A DNA stretch of 64,000 nt from Bremerella cremea. GTDB lineage: Bacteria; Planctomycetota; Planctomycetia; Pirellulales; Pirellulaceae. Each line of letters opens with the position of its first letter. The stretch's first letter is position 1. The notes below the pieces were generated by a model. That model did no database searches. It worked only from the letters and a program-made list of their open reading frames with translations, and was not told the origin of the DNA. The stretch covers positions 426,537 to 490,536 of the forward strand of contig NZ_QPEX01000024.1 of assembly GCF_003335505.1 (NCBI RefSeq), written 5' to 3'. This document shows positions 30,154 through 40,293 of this stretch, piece after piece. A program made the position numbers and the translations under genes.

Positions 30154-32506
30154 GATCGGCCTCCAATCCATAGTGTTGCAACGCTTCAAAGATACGTTCT
30201 TCCATCGCCAGTGCTTCGGCAGCGACGGCAGCATTGACGGTTAATTTGTCCAGTGGGCGAACGTCCTTAAGGCCAAGTGATTCAAACAGGGTTGTTAGCA
30301 TGTGATGCTTCTCACGCGGCGTGAAGTAGGTGAAGGCCAGCCGCAACGAGGGTAGAGCCGCCTGAAAGTCGTCTGATCCGAATTCCAAGAGCAGCCGGTC
30401 GATCGTTTGCACTAATTGGGGATCGCGCTGTGCGACTTCCCGAGCCAGAGCAAACAGCCCCGTGAGAAAGTCGCCCAGTTGACTCGCGTCAGCAAACGTT
30501 AACAAGTCTCCCAAGACTTGCTCGCTGTTGGCCTCACCCAGCGACCACAAAATTCCCGCTGCCGCTCCCCGCACGGCTGGTGGTTTGTGTTTGTCTTGTT
30601 CGACGCGCGAGAGAACTTGGATATATTCGTTGTGGTCGATTTCGAGCGTCTGATCGGCACGACGATAGGTTTCCTGGATGGCCTGCATACCACGGACCAA
30701 ACTGCCATCGACATCGGGCGAGTTGCCTAGAAGTTCCAGTAGCCATAACGACCGGACAAACGCCTCGCTGAGGATCTCGCCCACTTGAGGCAAATTCGCC
30801 GTACCGAATGCTTCGTCGTAATGATACAGGAACGTCAAATGCCCCAGGGCCGTCGCCACATTGGCGAACTGTGATTCAGCTTGAATCAGCGTCCGCAGCC
30901 TTTCCTTTAGCGTTGCCGACATGGTTTCAATGCCTGCCTTGGCGGATTCAACCAGAAGCGTGGCAGCCATTACGGCGTCATGAATTCCCTGTTGCGCCTT
31001 TTCGACTAGGCAGTTACTGGCGGCATCGGCCAGTGATGGACCATAGCGAGAGGCTTCAATGCACGAAGAATCGAATTCAGGGCCCCACATGATTAGCCAC
31101 GATTCCCACAACCGCTGTAGATCATCCCGTTTCAAAAAGTCGGTCCCGCCGGTGCATTGAAAGCCGATGATTCCCAGAATTCTCAACCGATGCAGCAGCC
31201 GGCTCTTGGCCAGTTCCTTGGGGTTGAGAAGGTTCAATTCAAGTGCCTGACCACGTCGGGAAACGTCAATTTTCGCGTATTCCAATTGGTGAACGATATC
31301 TTGCACCAGCGGAGGCATCCGAGTCCCCTCGGCCAGCTTGCCGCGTCTTTGCCCCCGTAATACCGCATGCACGGCGTCAAGAAAGGGAGACGCGCAGCCA
31401 TATTGCAATTCGTCTTTGATCAACGCCAGGATGACGGCGTCGATCAAATCTCGACGCCAGACATGCTCGCGTTCACGAATCGCGGCTAGTGCCCGAGCCG
31501 ATGTTTCGACGGCGATCAAATCGGCCGTGCTGAGGGTTTGCTTGCGCTCGCGCAGTTGCTCAACCAGATCCATCAATAGGGGTTGGTGTGAAAAGGGTTG
31601 CCCGCTAACTCGCTGACGGTAGGCATGTTCGTAGAAGCCAGGGCTGGGCATGCCAGCGTTGTAGCCCGATAGATTGTCGAGTCGTTCGTAGGAATAAGTG
31701 GTCAGCGAAATGCCCTGCTGGTCGATCGGAACAGTGGCCGTATCGTGTTGCGGCGTATCGATCCCGGGGCAATCGAATCCTGCGATACGAGCCGCCAGGG
31801 CACTGGAATGAAAGCCACCAGTTACCACGACAATTGGGCCCGAAACTTCTTCGCGCACCGCTTGGATTCTCTCGACCATAAACGCTTCGCGCAGACGATC
31901 TGCTTCGCTGATGTGTTCTTCCCAAAGACGGATATGAAAACAGAGCGAATGAACGCGTTGCATGTAGTCGTCCAAATCGATCTGCTGCTGCGACTCGACG
32001 ATTTTGTCCCATAGATCGTCGAAGTCTTCGACCTGCATTCGCTCGCAAAGCCAATGCACGTAACGCCCTTTGCGCAGTTCCGCATCGGCATAGCGATGGG
32101 CAGCACCATCGTGCCGGGCGACATGTGTCCAGGGCAGATCGATGAACTGAAGCTTGGCACCGATTTGTGAACCATGCTTCAGGGCCAGCCATTCAGGCGA
32201 GTATTCGCAGAATGGATAATAGGCCCCCCGGGTCTGTTCGCTGCTGCGAAAGTAGCTGTAGATAGCAATCGGCAGTTGGTGGTCCAGGAGCAATTCGTCG
32301 AGATGCTCGTTGTAGTCGCTGGGACCTTCGATCAGAACGGCCGCGGCCTGACAAGCATCAATGCACCTAGAGACCATGGCCGCCGACACCGGACTATGGT
32401 GCCGCACGGGAAAGTAGACGACGTCCGTTTCCAGTTGGCAAAGCCGATTGAGGAGGCGGTTAACTTCGCTCTCGCCGATATCAGCAGAGTTCGCTACGTG
32501 CGTCAT
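30146..32506 (-). CDS. DUF5682-like large protein of the MoxR/VWA block (YehM-type)
   Basis: 786 residues; ATG at 32506 overlaps the ATPase gene's end by 26 bases. The N-terminal half has [36 protein letters not shown] and, later, [20 protein letters not shown], a pattern shared with DUF5682 proteins that accompany MoxR/VWA pairs and distantly like TraB/ChaN-type hydrolase folds (several His/Glu). The C-terminal half is helical and HEAT-like. I am confident of the association with the block; biochemical function is unknown. Confidence 0.7.
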   Translation of the reverse strand: MTHVANSADIGESEVNRLLNRLCQLETDVVYFPVRHHSPVSAAMVSRCIDACQAAAVLIEGPSDYNEHLDELLLDHQLPIAIYSYFRSSEQTRGAYYPFCEYSPEWLALKHGSQIGAKLQFIDLPWTHVARHDGAAHRYADAELRKGRYVHWLCERMQVEDFDDLWDKIVESQQQIDLDDYMQRVHSLCFHIRLWEEHISEADRLREAFMVERIQAVREEVSGPIVVVTGGFHSSALAARIAGFDCPGIDTPQHDTATVPIDQQGISLTTYSYERLDNLSGYNAGMPSPGFYEHAYRQRVSGQPFSHQPLLMDLVEQLRERKQTLSTADLIAVETSARALAAIREREHVWRRDLIDAVILALIKDELQYGCASPFLDAVHAVLRGQRRGKLAEGTRMPPLVQDIVHQLEYAKIDVSRRGQALELNLLNPKELAKSRLLHRLRILGIIGFQCTGGTDFLKRDDLQRLWESWLIMWGPEFDSSCIEASRYGPSLADAASNCLVEKAQQGIHDAVMAATLLVESAKAGIETMSATLKERLRTLIQAESQFANVATALGHLTFLYHYDEAFGTANLPQVGEILSEAFVRSLWLLELLGNSPDVDGSLVRGMQAIQETYRRADQTLEIDHNEYIQVLSRVEQDKHKPPAVRGAAAGILWSLGEANSEQVLGDLLTFADASQLGDFLTGLFALAREVAQRDPQLVQTIDRLLLEFGSDDFQAALPSLRLAFTYFTPREKHHMLTTLFESLGLKDVRPLDKLTVNAAVAAEALAMEERIFEALQHYGLEADHE

Positions 32507-33623
32507 AAAACCGCATCCACATATCCGCTTTGCGTTTCTTCACCACGTGATCAAAGTAATGTCGAACTTTTTTCAGATCATCGGGGTTATCTTTCAACAC
32601 AGTACCGACCAGGTGCTGAACCAAGTGATGGGGATGGACTTCGCCGTCGCTGTAATAGTACGCATGAATGCCGGCAGCACAGGCCGTGCTTACCGCTTCG
32701 GCCGTACTAAGTACCGTCGATAGCGATTCAATCCCCTTACCATCGGTGGTCTTGCCCAGTCGTAGCTCGCGGAAGGTGGTAACGAGTAGTTCGGTAATGT
32801 TTTCACCCAACACTACCGGGACACCTGATCGCTGGAGGTTACGGTTCGTTTCGCGCTGGACGAGTTCCATTTCTTGGGCAATGTCGGCGATTGGATTCAC
32901 GGTTTCAAAGTTGAATCGCCGTTTTAACGCCGCACTCATTTCGTTGACACCACGGTCACGGGTATTCGCAGTGGCAATGACGTTGAAGCCTGCCGCCGCA
33001 AACAGCATGCGTTCCGCGTCTTGGAGTTCTGGAATGGCCATCACGCGATCGCTGAGGATCGAAAGCAGGACGTCCTGAATCTCTAGTGGGCAACGCGTGA
33101 TCTCTTCAAACCGCACCAGTTTGCCATACTTCATTCCCATGTACAGCGGTGCTGGGACCAACGAGCGATCGCTGGGGCCCTCCGAAACCAACAAGGCATA
33201 GTTCCACGAGTAGCGGATATTATCTTCGGTGGTACCGGCGCTTCCCTGGATGGTTAGAGTCGAGTCGCCACTGATCGCGGCGGCCAGCAATTCGCTAAGA
33301 AAACTCTTGGCCGTGCCAGGCTCGCCGATGAGCATCAAGCCGCGGTTGGTCGCCAGCGACACGATGCAGCGTTCCATGAAGCTCCGTCGCCCCACAAACT
33401 TGGCCGCGACATCCATGGATTCGTCCCCCAGCACGAAGGCCAATACACTCTTGGGGGTCATACGCCAGCCGGGCGGCTTGGGTTGGTCGGCCGAAGCTGC
33501 TTCCAACCTGGCTAACTCTTCTGCAAAAAGCAGTTCGGCAGCAGGACGCTGAAGCGAGGCACCGTTCTGATCGGAATCAGACTTCTTCGAGGTCTTGGCT
33601 GCCGGAGCTTTTTTCTTTGCCAT
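32481..33623 (-). CDS. MoxR-type AAA+ ATPase (YehL-type)
   Basis: A 380-residue protein. A Lys-rich N-terminus ([14 protein letters not shown]) precedes [20 protein letters not shown]. The Walker A is GEPGTAKS (about residues 100-107), the Walker B region [20 protein letters not shown], sensor 1 [16 protein letters not shown], and the arginine-finger segment [11 protein letters not shown]. MoxR ATPases remodel or insert metals into client proteins with a VWA partner, which is two genes downstream here. The gene is 10 bases after the WGR/DUF4132 gene. Confidence 0.93.
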   Translation of the reverse strand: MAKKKAPAAKTSKKSDSDQNGASLQRPAAELLFAEELARLEAASADQPKPPGWRMTPKSVLAFVLGDESMDVAAKFVGRRSFMERCIVSLATNRGLMLIGEPGTAKSFLSELLAAAISGDSTLTIQGSAGTTEDNIRYSWNYALLVSEGPSDRSLVPAPLYMGMKYGKLVRFEEITRCPLEIQDVLLSILSDRVMAIPELQDAERMLFAAAGFNVIATANTRDRGVNEMSAALKRRFNFETVNPIADIAQEMELVQRETNRNLQRSGVPVVLGENITELLVTTFRELRLGKTTDGKGIESLSTVLSTAEAVSTACAAGIHAYYYSDGEVHPHHLVQHLVGTVLKDNPDDLKKVRHYFDHVVKKRKADMWMRFYDARSELC

Positions 33624-33633
33624 GAATTGGATC

Positions 33634-36600
33634 TCACTTCACCTTGCTTTTAAGGACCTGCAAATCGGCGATCACTTCGCTGATCACAATTGGCGGCACC
33701 TTGCTCAGCTTCAATTTCTTTTCTGAATTCCAGCCATAAACGGAAGGACTTCGTATGCCTTTGCAGAAGTGTATCGAGTCGGTAGTCAGGATTTCATCGG
33801 GATCGATATACCCCATGCCAACTACGCCATCATAATGCACGACTGCCGTTGCATCGGCCCCGGGGAATTGTTTGGAATACTCGTCAAAGCAGCCTCCGTC
33901 CATCGCGACACCGCGAACCCAGCCCAATTTTTCTAAGGTGAAAACCATCGTAGGGGCCGCAAGCTTGATACCGTGTAAACGTGTCAAATCGTCTGTTTTG
34001 TCTTCCCCTTTCTCCAAGGTATACACCGGGCGGCCAAGTTGTGGAAAGGGAGAAATGATTTCGTAATCGCTCATGACTTCTCCCCAGCGGGATCGCTCTT
34101 GCTCGGTCATTTCCAAGGGATGCGCAACCCCGATCGACGCTACGTTGTCCAGTTTGATCGCGTTGTCATCGGCATCGGCATAATCGCGTTCTTCGGTTAC
34201 ACGAAACGATACTATCTGCTTGCCTTTCTCGTCGTACCCCAACCAGATCAACTTCTGTACGAGATGTGTCAGGAGAGGGTGTTTGACGAGTAGTGTCTCA
34301 AAGTCTTTGACCGACCAGCGGCGACCGGTCACCATCGCTTGCTCCAGGCGACCTGCCTGGAGGGTTGCCACTTCTTTAATCTGCTTCTTGATCAGCTTCC
34401 ACTCGGCAACGGATTGGGCTGCTTCGTCCTGATCGTCATTGACACCAGGGGAAGGAAGATTCGGGCGAACCTTGCCTTTCGCGTCCCGAATCATCGCTTT
34501 CATATCGCTTCCCAGCACAAAGGAGAAGCTGCGCGGACCAAAAGAAAACTCTCGGCAGCCGTTTTCGTCCAAGCCGCATTCGGGCACAACGCGATCTTCT
34601 AACTCGTGGCGAGTCAGGCCCCTTTCGTTGGCAATCTCTTGCACAAACTCTTGGGCTTTCGCTTTCAATCCCTTGAATTTCAGCTTCTGGCCAATCGACG
34701 AGAGCTGCATCAGGGCCGTCGTGCTGCCAACGGCGCGCAGGCATTGCAAACCAAAAACAGCACGCTGATGTTGGCTTTCGCCTGGCCAGACTCGAATCAT
34801 CGGGGTCAATTTCAGAACGCTGGAATCGTCCCCCAGATGGCCGATGGCACCCATAGCCCATTTCTCCTTGGACACGCATCCATCGCCGGACCATTGCTGG
34901 AATAACTTCCAAGCGAATTCGTCGCGAACCATGGGAGTAACGTTTTCGCGAACGGCTACTAGCAAGGGATGTCGCTCGGTGCTTGGTGTGGCGACGAGGA
35001 CTTGGACGAGCGTTGTAACTTGCTCGTCGTTTAAACAATGATCACCGACAACCAAGGGCGGCAACATGGCAGCAGATGCCCAGCCTGGCACTTTTCGTGG
35101 CTTGAGTGTATCTAACGCTGCCAGCTCTTTCGCAAGCCACTTGGGAGTCGACTTGGCATCCAGAGGCTCGAAGGTTTTCTCTTCGCGATCGATTACTTCC
35201 GATTGAATCTTGGCGGACACTTCCGATTTGTCGGCCTTCTTGAGGGCCGCGACGATAACGGACTCGTACCCTTTGCGCTTGGTGGTCCGCAGGTAGTCGA
35301 GAGCCTCATCCGCTAGTTTGCCGCGACCGGCGGCAACTTCCAACAGCCCAGTAACCGCATTGCCAACGTACTTGTCTAGCCAGTCGCGAGCGACCGCCGG
35401 CAGTTTACATGAAAGCTTACACTCGAGCATCGGCAACGCAGCCTCGGGTGCCCGAACCAAGGTAAATACCTTGAGGAGCGATTCGCAACTTTCCTTATTG
35501 GGCTGCTTGTTCACTGACTGGGCGACGTAGTCCAATGCCGCGAACTCCGTACAAGCCAGGAAGGCCCGAAGTTGCTTCTCGGATTGAATCTCCAGCTTAA
35601 GCCGCCGCCATTCCGCTTCGACCAATTCAGCTGAGCCAAGTCCCACGACAATGTCTTGGGGTTTTTGATAATGGGCGAAGTATTCATTCTCCTGGTACAG
35701 ATCATCGGACCAATTTGAGGTGATCTCAAGAACAGCATCATGCATACCGAGTGACGCAGCCAGGTAATGCCCCGGTGGATACATTTCACTGAAAACTGCA
35801 GGCGTACACGTTGGATCGAGGCTCTTCGATATCAATTTACGCAGCTTGGTAATTTGCTGCTCGGTTAGATAGGGAAGGACATAGGTATTAAAGCCACTGA
35901 TCAGCCGCCACAGTACCGGTGATGTTTCGTAGCTGTCATTTTCTTTCATGTACTCTGGAAGGCGAAGTACGATCTCACAATATTCCTGCGGCGTAACCAG
36001 ATTCGCCAGAGCCAGTGACACGTAGTCAACACTGCCGTCGGCGTGGCGATTCTGACTGGCAATCGTCTCCAACGCCGTTTCGAGATCGATTTTGCCCGTA
36101 TAAGTTTGCTTCGAAAACTGGGCAGCGAAATCCTTCATGGGATCTTCGCGATTTCTTGGCTTCGTTGTCACGTCAAACCAGAAGTGAGCCTCCTCTGGTG
36201 ATAAAACTTCAGGCAGTTTCAGGTCGCTCCAACGGACAACCCAGCCGTAAACGGCGGTCTTCAGCTTCGACAATCGGCGGACGCAGTCTTCCTGGTCAAA
36301 CGGCGCAGGTTCGCCCCGTTCCAGCGGCGTGTTGGAGCGAAACGTAGCGCGGAACCAATCGCGTGCCTCAAGATCGATTTCATGCGTTACATTCAGATCG
36401 ACTTCTGCCTTTGAAACCGCAGACTTCGCGATCGACGCTTTGACCTCGTCCTTCTTAGTAGACTTCTTTTTCGTGGCGGCGGTTTGTGTGGTCTTCTTGA
36501 TTGTTGTCTTGCTTTTCGTACTTACCGCTTTCGTATCGCTAGAATCGCCGTCAGGGTCTTCGTATCCCTTCTTTAACTTCTCAGCGACCAACTTGTCGTA

Positions 36601-36774
36601 CGACTTCTTAGCGTCCTCTTCGCTGTCAAAGTCTTTCGTACGCGTTTGCCCGTCGGTTCCCACGCGGCCGAAACGGACCGTGTGTGACGTACCATCCAGT
36701 TCGATATTCCAGAACTTGTTCGAACTGCCGTCAGAGAATAACAACGATCGCGATTGAGAAGTTTCCGCTGCCAT
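33634..36774 (-). CDS. WGR-domain plus DUF4132 protein (YehI-type)
   Basis: A 1046-residue protein heading the block. Residues about 10-75 are a WGR-like domain ([20 protein letters not shown] followed by [20 protein letters not shown]); the family's Trp is Phe, as FGR. A Lys/Thr-rich linker (about 78-118) follows. The remainder is HEAT-like helical repeats leading to a C-terminal DUF4132 region ([45 protein letters not shown] and [17 protein letters not shown]). WGR domains bind nucleic-acid ends in PARPs, so a DNA-sensing role is a hypothesis. E. coli YehI has the same two domains and stands beside yehL. Confidence 0.85.
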   Translation of the reverse strand: MAAETSQSRSLLFSDGSSNKFWNIELDGTSHTVRFGRVGTDGQTRTKDFDSEEDAKKSYDKLVAEKLKKGYEDPDGDSSDTKAVSTKSKTTIKKTTQTAATKKKSTKKDEVKASIAKSAVSKAEVDLNVTHEIDLEARDWFRATFRSNTPLERGEPAPFDQEDCVRRLSKLKTAVYGWVVRWSDLKLPEVLSPEEAHFWFDVTTKPRNREDPMKDFAAQFSKQTYTGKIDLETALETIASQNRHADGSVDYVSLALANLVTPQEYCEIVLRLPEYMKENDSYETSPVLWRLISGFNTYVLPYLTEQQITKLRKLISKSLDPTCTPAVFSEMYPPGHYLAASLGMHDAVLEITSNWSDDLYQENEYFAHYQKPQDIVVGLGSAELVEAEWRRLKLEIQSEKQLRAFLACTEFAALDYVAQSVNKQPNKESCESLLKVFTLVRAPEAALPMLECKLSCKLPAVARDWLDKYVGNAVTGLLEVAAGRGKLADEALDYLRTTKRKGYESVIVAALKKADKSEVSAKIQSEVIDREEKTFEPLDAKSTPKWLAKELAALDTLKPRKVPGWASAAMLPPLVVGDHCLNDEQVTTLVQVLVATPSTERHPLLVAVRENVTPMVRDEFAWKLFQQWSGDGCVSKEKWAMGAIGHLGDDSSVLKLTPMIRVWPGESQHQRAVFGLQCLRAVGSTTALMQLSSIGQKLKFKGLKAKAQEFVQEIANERGLTRHELEDRVVPECGLDENGCREFSFGPRSFSFVLGSDMKAMIRDAKGKVRPNLPSPGVNDDQDEAAQSVAEWKLIKKQIKEVATLQAGRLEQAMVTGRRWSVKDFETLLVKHPLLTHLVQKLIWLGYDEKGKQIVSFRVTEERDYADADDNAIKLDNVASIGVAHPLEMTEQERSRWGEVMSDYEIISPFPQLGRPVYTLEKGEDKTDDLTRLHGIKLAAPTMVFTLEKLGWVRGVAMDGGCFDEYSKQFPGADATAVVHYDGVVGMGYIDPDEILTTDSIHFCKGIRSPSVYGWNSEKKLKLSKVPPIVISEVIADLQVLKSKVK

Positions 36775-36924
36775 GAAGCCTGTGCTCCCAGTTCAGAAGA
36801 TAAAAGTCCACAAAAAGAGGTCACTATTAGACCATGCTGCCAGGGGGGATACCAGTAGCAATTCAAGGCCAATTAAGAGAGCCCGATTTTAAGAAGAATT
36901 GACCTTTGATCATTGAACACCTGG

Positions 36925-37068
36925 TTAAACGACATGGACTTCTTCCAGGCCCGACAGATGGATATCGAAGCCTTGGAACTGGTACGAGTAGCGACGGTAA
37001 TCGATGCTTAGCGTTTGCAACAATGTGGCATAATAGTCGCGAACACGGACGATCTGCTCGCTGGCTTT
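36925..37068 (-). pseudogene. C-terminal relic of a DUF1501 protein
   Basis: The minus-strand frame from 37068 to a TAA at 36925-36927 reads DYYATLLQTLSIDYRRYSYQ then FQGFDIHLSGLEEVHVV, closely like the DUF1501 ending (DLHATILATLGLDHKALTY... in the complete copy at 16132-17532). A TGA at 37069-37071 interrupts the frame directly upstream, and no earlier DUF1501 sequence is recognisable. It is a remnant. Confidence 0.7.
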
Positions 37069-37164
37069 TCAGCATGGGAACTTTAGAAAGCGGCAGGCTC
37101 TTCTTTCCTTTCCATCAACACCCGTGTTGCAGAACGCGATGCTTTCCGGTCCGCATCATAGTAC

Positions 37165-37527
37165 TCACAGGCGACCGATGGCGGCACGAGGCATGGTCTG
37201 ACATTTCTCGATTTGCTCATCGGTAGGTGCAAAGTTCAAGTGTTCCCAACAATTCCGGCGGCCGCTACGTCCTTCAGCATCCGTCGCTCGAACGAACATG
37301 TTGACGTCTTCCGACTTCAGCAAGATTTCACAGATTGCCACTCCAAGTTCGAAAGAAGAGAATTCTTCCTCGAATCCACTGATAATAATCCGAGACTGGG
37401 CAGGTTGATCGGTCTGATCAGTGACTTGAAACGGGAGGAGGACTGCCGTGCCACCAGCATCCGACTTGTTGTTGGCAAGAGTGCTGGCAAGCCGCACAGA
37501 AAACTTCACAGTACCACTAGCGCCCAT
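37165..37527 (-). CDS. Unrecognised small open frame, possibly a gene relic
   Basis: 120 residues with credible protein composition (SRIIISGFEEEFSSFELGVA then ICEILLKSEDVNMFV and RATDAEGRSGRRNCWEHLNF). No family recognised. It lies in a stretch of relics between the MoxR/VWA block and the tRNA-fragment att site, so it may be the tail of a decayed gene. There is no clear ribosome-binding site. Confidence 0.35.
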   Translation of the reverse strand: MGASGTVKFSVRLASTLANNKSDAGGTAVLLPFQVTDQTDQPAQSRIIISGFEEEFSSFELGVAICEILLKSEDVNMFVRATDAEGRSGRRNCWEHLNFAPTDEQIEKCQTMPRAAIGRL

Positions 37528-37580
37528 GCAGAGGAAAACTGGCTGAATCGGATCGGAACCGACAATTGAAGATTGAAGTG

Positions 37581-38069
37581 TTACGATAACTTCGTCATTC
37601 GATATAGGCTTTCCGAAGAAGTTGCCTGCGTGGAGAATAACTTCAAATCGTAAGGAAAAGGAAAGAGAGTTTCATAGTAGATCTGTAGGCCGCTGATGAG
37701 CACGGTCACAACGACTATGTCCGAAATGATCGAGAATGGTCGCATTTGTGGCAATTTACCCATCGCGCAGGAGCCACTTCCTGAAAGAGTTCCTCGACTA
37801 GCTGACGCCCTCCCTTCATGCGACCAAGGACCGATCAAGATCGGATTTTCCACGTCGCTCAGATATTCATCGGCCAGGGTAACGAATGGGGCGTCGAGCC
37901 ATTCATGGACACCTGCCTCCACGCGTTTCTCAGCCGCACGCAATTCGTTCAGTTTGCGGCAGGCGACTTTGTAATCGCGATCGAGATATTCGCGTTTGCC
38001 AGAGATAGTGGCACACCCAAACCCGCTCGCTTTATGAAGCCACCGTTTTGCAGATCGTTGTCGGGACAT
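37581..38069 (-). pseudogene. Truncated phage-type integrase (N-terminal part only)
   Basis: Only the first 75 or so residues resemble the arm-binding start of planctomycete tyrosine recombinases (KRWLHKASGFGCATISGKRE, then YLDRDYKVACRKLNELRAAE and VTLADEYLSDVE). The following 85 residues are unrelated, and the catalytic domain with its Arg-His-x-x-Arg-Tyr set is absent. GGAGG lies about 10 bases before the ATG. It sits about 140 bases left of the att-like tRNA fragment, so it may be a relic of an older element that used the same site. Confidence 0.6.
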
Positions 38070-38207
38070 GGCAAGAGAACCTCCACAAGGAATGTACTTG
38101 TGAAAGCGCGATCTACCCGGCGTGCCACGCCCACCCTTTTGAAAAGGGTATGGCTACTGAAAAAGGACTCACTGAATTTTTCGTAAGTCCTTACCAGCAA
38201 AGAAGGT

Positions 38208-38248
38208 CGGGGTGACACGATTTGAACGTGCGACCTCTGCGTCCCGAA
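38208..38248 (-). other. Partial tRNA-Pro(CGG) 3' end: probable att site
   Basis: On the minus strand the segment reads anticodon loop TTCGGGA, 3' anticodon-stem CGCAG, variable AGGTC, T-arm GCACG-TTCAAAT-CGTGT and acceptor CACCCCG. The 5' half is missing: bases before the loop do not pair with CGCAG (CGACG instead of CTGCG), and no CGGGGTG lies upstream. Identity ending at the anticodon loop is the typical att core of elements that integrate in a tRNA 3' end. Because the tRNA points left, the intact tRNA should lie at the far right end of the element, beyond the window. Confidence 0.75.
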
Positions 38249-38378
38249 CGTCGGGAAGCGCTTTTCGTAACCTGTTTGCCCGTAATTACCTTGGTTTACA
38301 CCGAGCGAAAGAGGGCAGACTTCAGGGCAGAGTAACCAGTTTACGCTACGGCTTTCGACTCCAATCGAGGTGAAAGCC

Positions 38379-39389
38379 ATGTCCCAAAACCGTGAACCGA
38401 AACCGTTCTTTCGCAAAGCTAAAAACGCCTGGTATCTCCAACTCGGTAAGAGGCAAGTCAGCCTCGGCCGCGACAAGAAGGAGGCCTGGAAGCGTTACCA
38501 CCAGATCATGGCCGAGAGTCAGCCGATCCGCGAGACGGCCACAATCGAAACTCTTTTTGAGCGATTCTTGGATTGGGTCCAGGAGAACCGCAAGCCAACC
38601 ACCTACGAAAAAGTCCGTCGTCACTTGTCCCGCTTCGCCTCCTTCAGAGGCAAGCAGACCAAAGTCGCAGCTGTGAGCGGAGCGGATCTTTCCGAGTGGG
38701 TCGAAAGCGAAGAGACCTGGAACTCAACAACTCGAAACGAAGCAATCACGTCGGTCGTCCGCTGCTGGAACTGGGCCGTCGGCAAGCGGTTTCTTGTGGC
38801 CAATACGGTGGCGAGTGTTCCCGAGAAACCTCGTCGTAAGCGTCGCGAGACGACTCTCTCGCCAGACGAATGGAAAGAGATGCTGGCCCACGTGAAAGAT
38901 GAGCCCTTCAAAGACTACCTTACGCTACTGTGGGAAACCGGTTGTCGCCCCTTGGAAGCACGTCGGGTCGAAGCGAGGCATCTTGATCTGGAAGCCGGCT
39001 TAATCGTATTCCCGCCTTCGGAGGCCAAAGGGGAACGGCATGAACGAGTCATCTACCTGACTCCAACCTCCCTGGAGATCTGCCGCTGCTGGGCAGAAAA
39101 ATATCCTGAGGGTCCGATCATGCGGAACACGCAAGGAAGGCCCTGGACGAAGGATTCGATCAATTGCCGCTTCACCCGTCTTAAGCAAAAGCTCGGCAAG
39201 CGGGTTTTCGCTTACGCCCTCCGGCACAGCTACGCCACCCAGGGATTAATCGATGGGGTGGACTCCGTGAACCTTTCGCAACTCATGGGGCATGCGGACG
39301 TGAGCACCCTTGCTAAGAACTACGCCCATCTCTCGAAGAATCAGCATTTTCTCAAAAAACAGGCGGAGAAAGTACGCAAGACTGCTTAG
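38379..39389 (+). CDS. Tyrosine recombinase/integrase
   Basis: Start at the ATG at 38379 (GAGGTG 7 bases upstream); the open frame begins with a GTG at 38370. The 336-residue enzyme has an arm-binding N-terminus (KAKNAWYLQLGKRQVSLG), a SAM-like core-binding domain, then the catalytic domain with Arg in ETGCRPLEARR, His-x-x-Arg in YALRHSYATQG, His in LMGHADVSTL and the nucleophile in LAKNYAHLSKNQ. All required residues are visible, so it should be active. It is 130 bases from the tRNA-Pro fragment and overlaps a convergent excisionase-like gene by four bases, a standard element end. Confidence 0.92.
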   Translation: MSQNREPKPFFRKAKNAWYLQLGKRQVSLGRDKKEAWKRYHQIMAESQPIRETATIETLFERFLDWVQENRKPTTYEKVRRHLSRFASFRGKQTKVAAVSGADLSEWVESEETWNSTTRNEAITSVVRCWNWAVGKRFLVANTVASVPEKPRRKRRETTLSPDEWKEMLAHVKDEPFKDYLTLLWETGCRPLEARRVEARHLDLEAGLIVFPPSEAKGERHERVIYLTPTSLEICRCWAEKYPEGPIMRNTQGRPWTKDSINCRFTRLKQKLGKRVFAYALRHSYATQGLIDGVDSVNLSQLMGHADVSTLAKNYAHLSKNQHFLKKQAEKVRKTA

Positions 39390-39598
39390 AGCAGATGCTT
39401 GCGAGGCGTTCGCTGGAGCGGTTCCAACCTAGTTGGTGCTTGCCGCTTCAGCGAGCGTTTTACTTCCTCGACATCGAATCGTAACGTCCCGCGACCGCAG
39501 CCGATGCGGTAACAGGGAATGCGATCTTCTTCGACCATCGCGTAGACGGTTTTGGAACTCACGCCCAGGATGTTTGCCAATTCTTTTACGCTGACCAT
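39386..39598 (-). CDS. Excisionase/MerR-like helix-turn-helix DNA-binding protein
   Basis: The likely product (70 residues from the ATG at 39598, AGCAGGGG upstream; alternative starts at 39625 and 39631, open to 39727) is MVSVKELANILGVSSKTVYA then MVEEDRIPCYRIG and LRFDVEEVKRSL, a helix-turn-helix_17/excisionase fold that opens with the recognition helix 'VSSKTVYAMV'. It is small, adjacent to and convergent with the integrase, the usual place for a directionality factor. Confidence 0.8.
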   Translation of the reverse strand: MVSVKELANILGVSSKTVYAMVEEDRIPCYRIGCGRGTLRFDVEEVKRSLKRQAPTRLEPLQRTPRKHLL

Positions 39599-39727
39599 GC
39601 CCCTGCTCCACTCCAAGGATTCCATTGTCATCACCCAGGGATAAGACGAGCGAATCGCTCTGATTCGGAAACGAATCGTTTCGATTGATACAGATAGGAA
39701 AGGTTGCCTGGATCCAAATTGGCTCAA

Positions 39728-39956
39728 GAACGCCGAGAATTAACTCAGGAAGCATCATCTCGCCTTAGAACGTGATGCCCCAGCCAAATGTCAGAGTTCG
39801 ATCTCTCCGAGTGCCGAAACGGATGATTTGAGTCATCAACATTCCCAAGCAAAGAATCCCCTGCCAAGCCAAATACCGAACGATCCCAAATCCCGGATGG
39901 CGATTATGGAGCACGAATCGGGTTGAGCGTGCGTCCCGCGCCCGGAGATTGACGAG
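39728..39956. other. Leader region before the replication origin
   Basis: About 230 bases without a credible gene, lying between the excisionase-like gene and the DnaA boxes. Nothing else recognised. Confidence 0.3.
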
Positions 39957-40179
39957 TTATCCACAGGCAACTGGTGTGTTAAATAGAGTTAGAAATAGGT
40001 GTTACGCTGTGGATAGCGTCTCGCAAGCCCTTGAACTTCGGCCCGTTTTGAGAACGCCCGGTGGGTGAAATATCGAAAGACGGTGGGTAAACCATCGAAG
40101 ATGGGTGGGCGAAATATCGAAACTTCTTGACGGGTGGGTGAAATATCGATAGTTCAAATAGGGTGTGTGAAATATCGAA
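39957..40179. other. Plasmid-type replication origin: DnaA boxes plus five iterons
   Basis: A perfect DnaA box TTATCCACA at 39957-39965 and an inverted near-match (TGTGGATAG, 40008-40016) lie 51 bases apart. They are followed by five direct repeats of consensus GGTGGGTGAAATATCGAA at 40060, 40082, 40104, 40133 and 40162. The repeats stop about 115 bases before the RepA start. DnaA boxes plus iterons next to a RepA gene are the standard theta-replicating plasmid origin. Confidence 0.85.
40060..40179 (+). repeat. Iteron array (5 x 18 bp)
   Basis: Copies at 40060-40077, 40082-40099, 40104-40121, 40133-40150 and 40162-40179. Spacing is 22, 22, 29 and 29 bases. Copy 2 is the most divergent (GGTGGGTAAACCATCGAA). 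They read in the direction of the repA gene. Confidence 0.9.
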
Positions 40180-40293
40180 CCCAGGATGCTTGTGACATAT
40201 CCCGCTGACACTCGTTCTCCCCTTCTGCCGGATCGCCATCCGACGCCCGATTTCTTTGTCTGCGACATCTTTGATGCTTCTCCTCGGGGTGAT

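Noticed and set aside
38130..38147. ACCCTTTTGAAAAGGGT palindrome as a terminator
   Set aside because: A short perfect palindrome with no T-run after it and no gene ending nearby; left unassigned.
38208..38290. Complete tRNA-Pro gene
   Set aside because: Only the 3' half is present. The bases on the 5' side do not pair with the acceptor or anticodon stem.
40060..40179. CRISPR-like repeats
   Set aside because: Repeat units of 18 bp with 4-11 base gaps next to DnaA boxes and repA are iterons, not CRISPR spacers.
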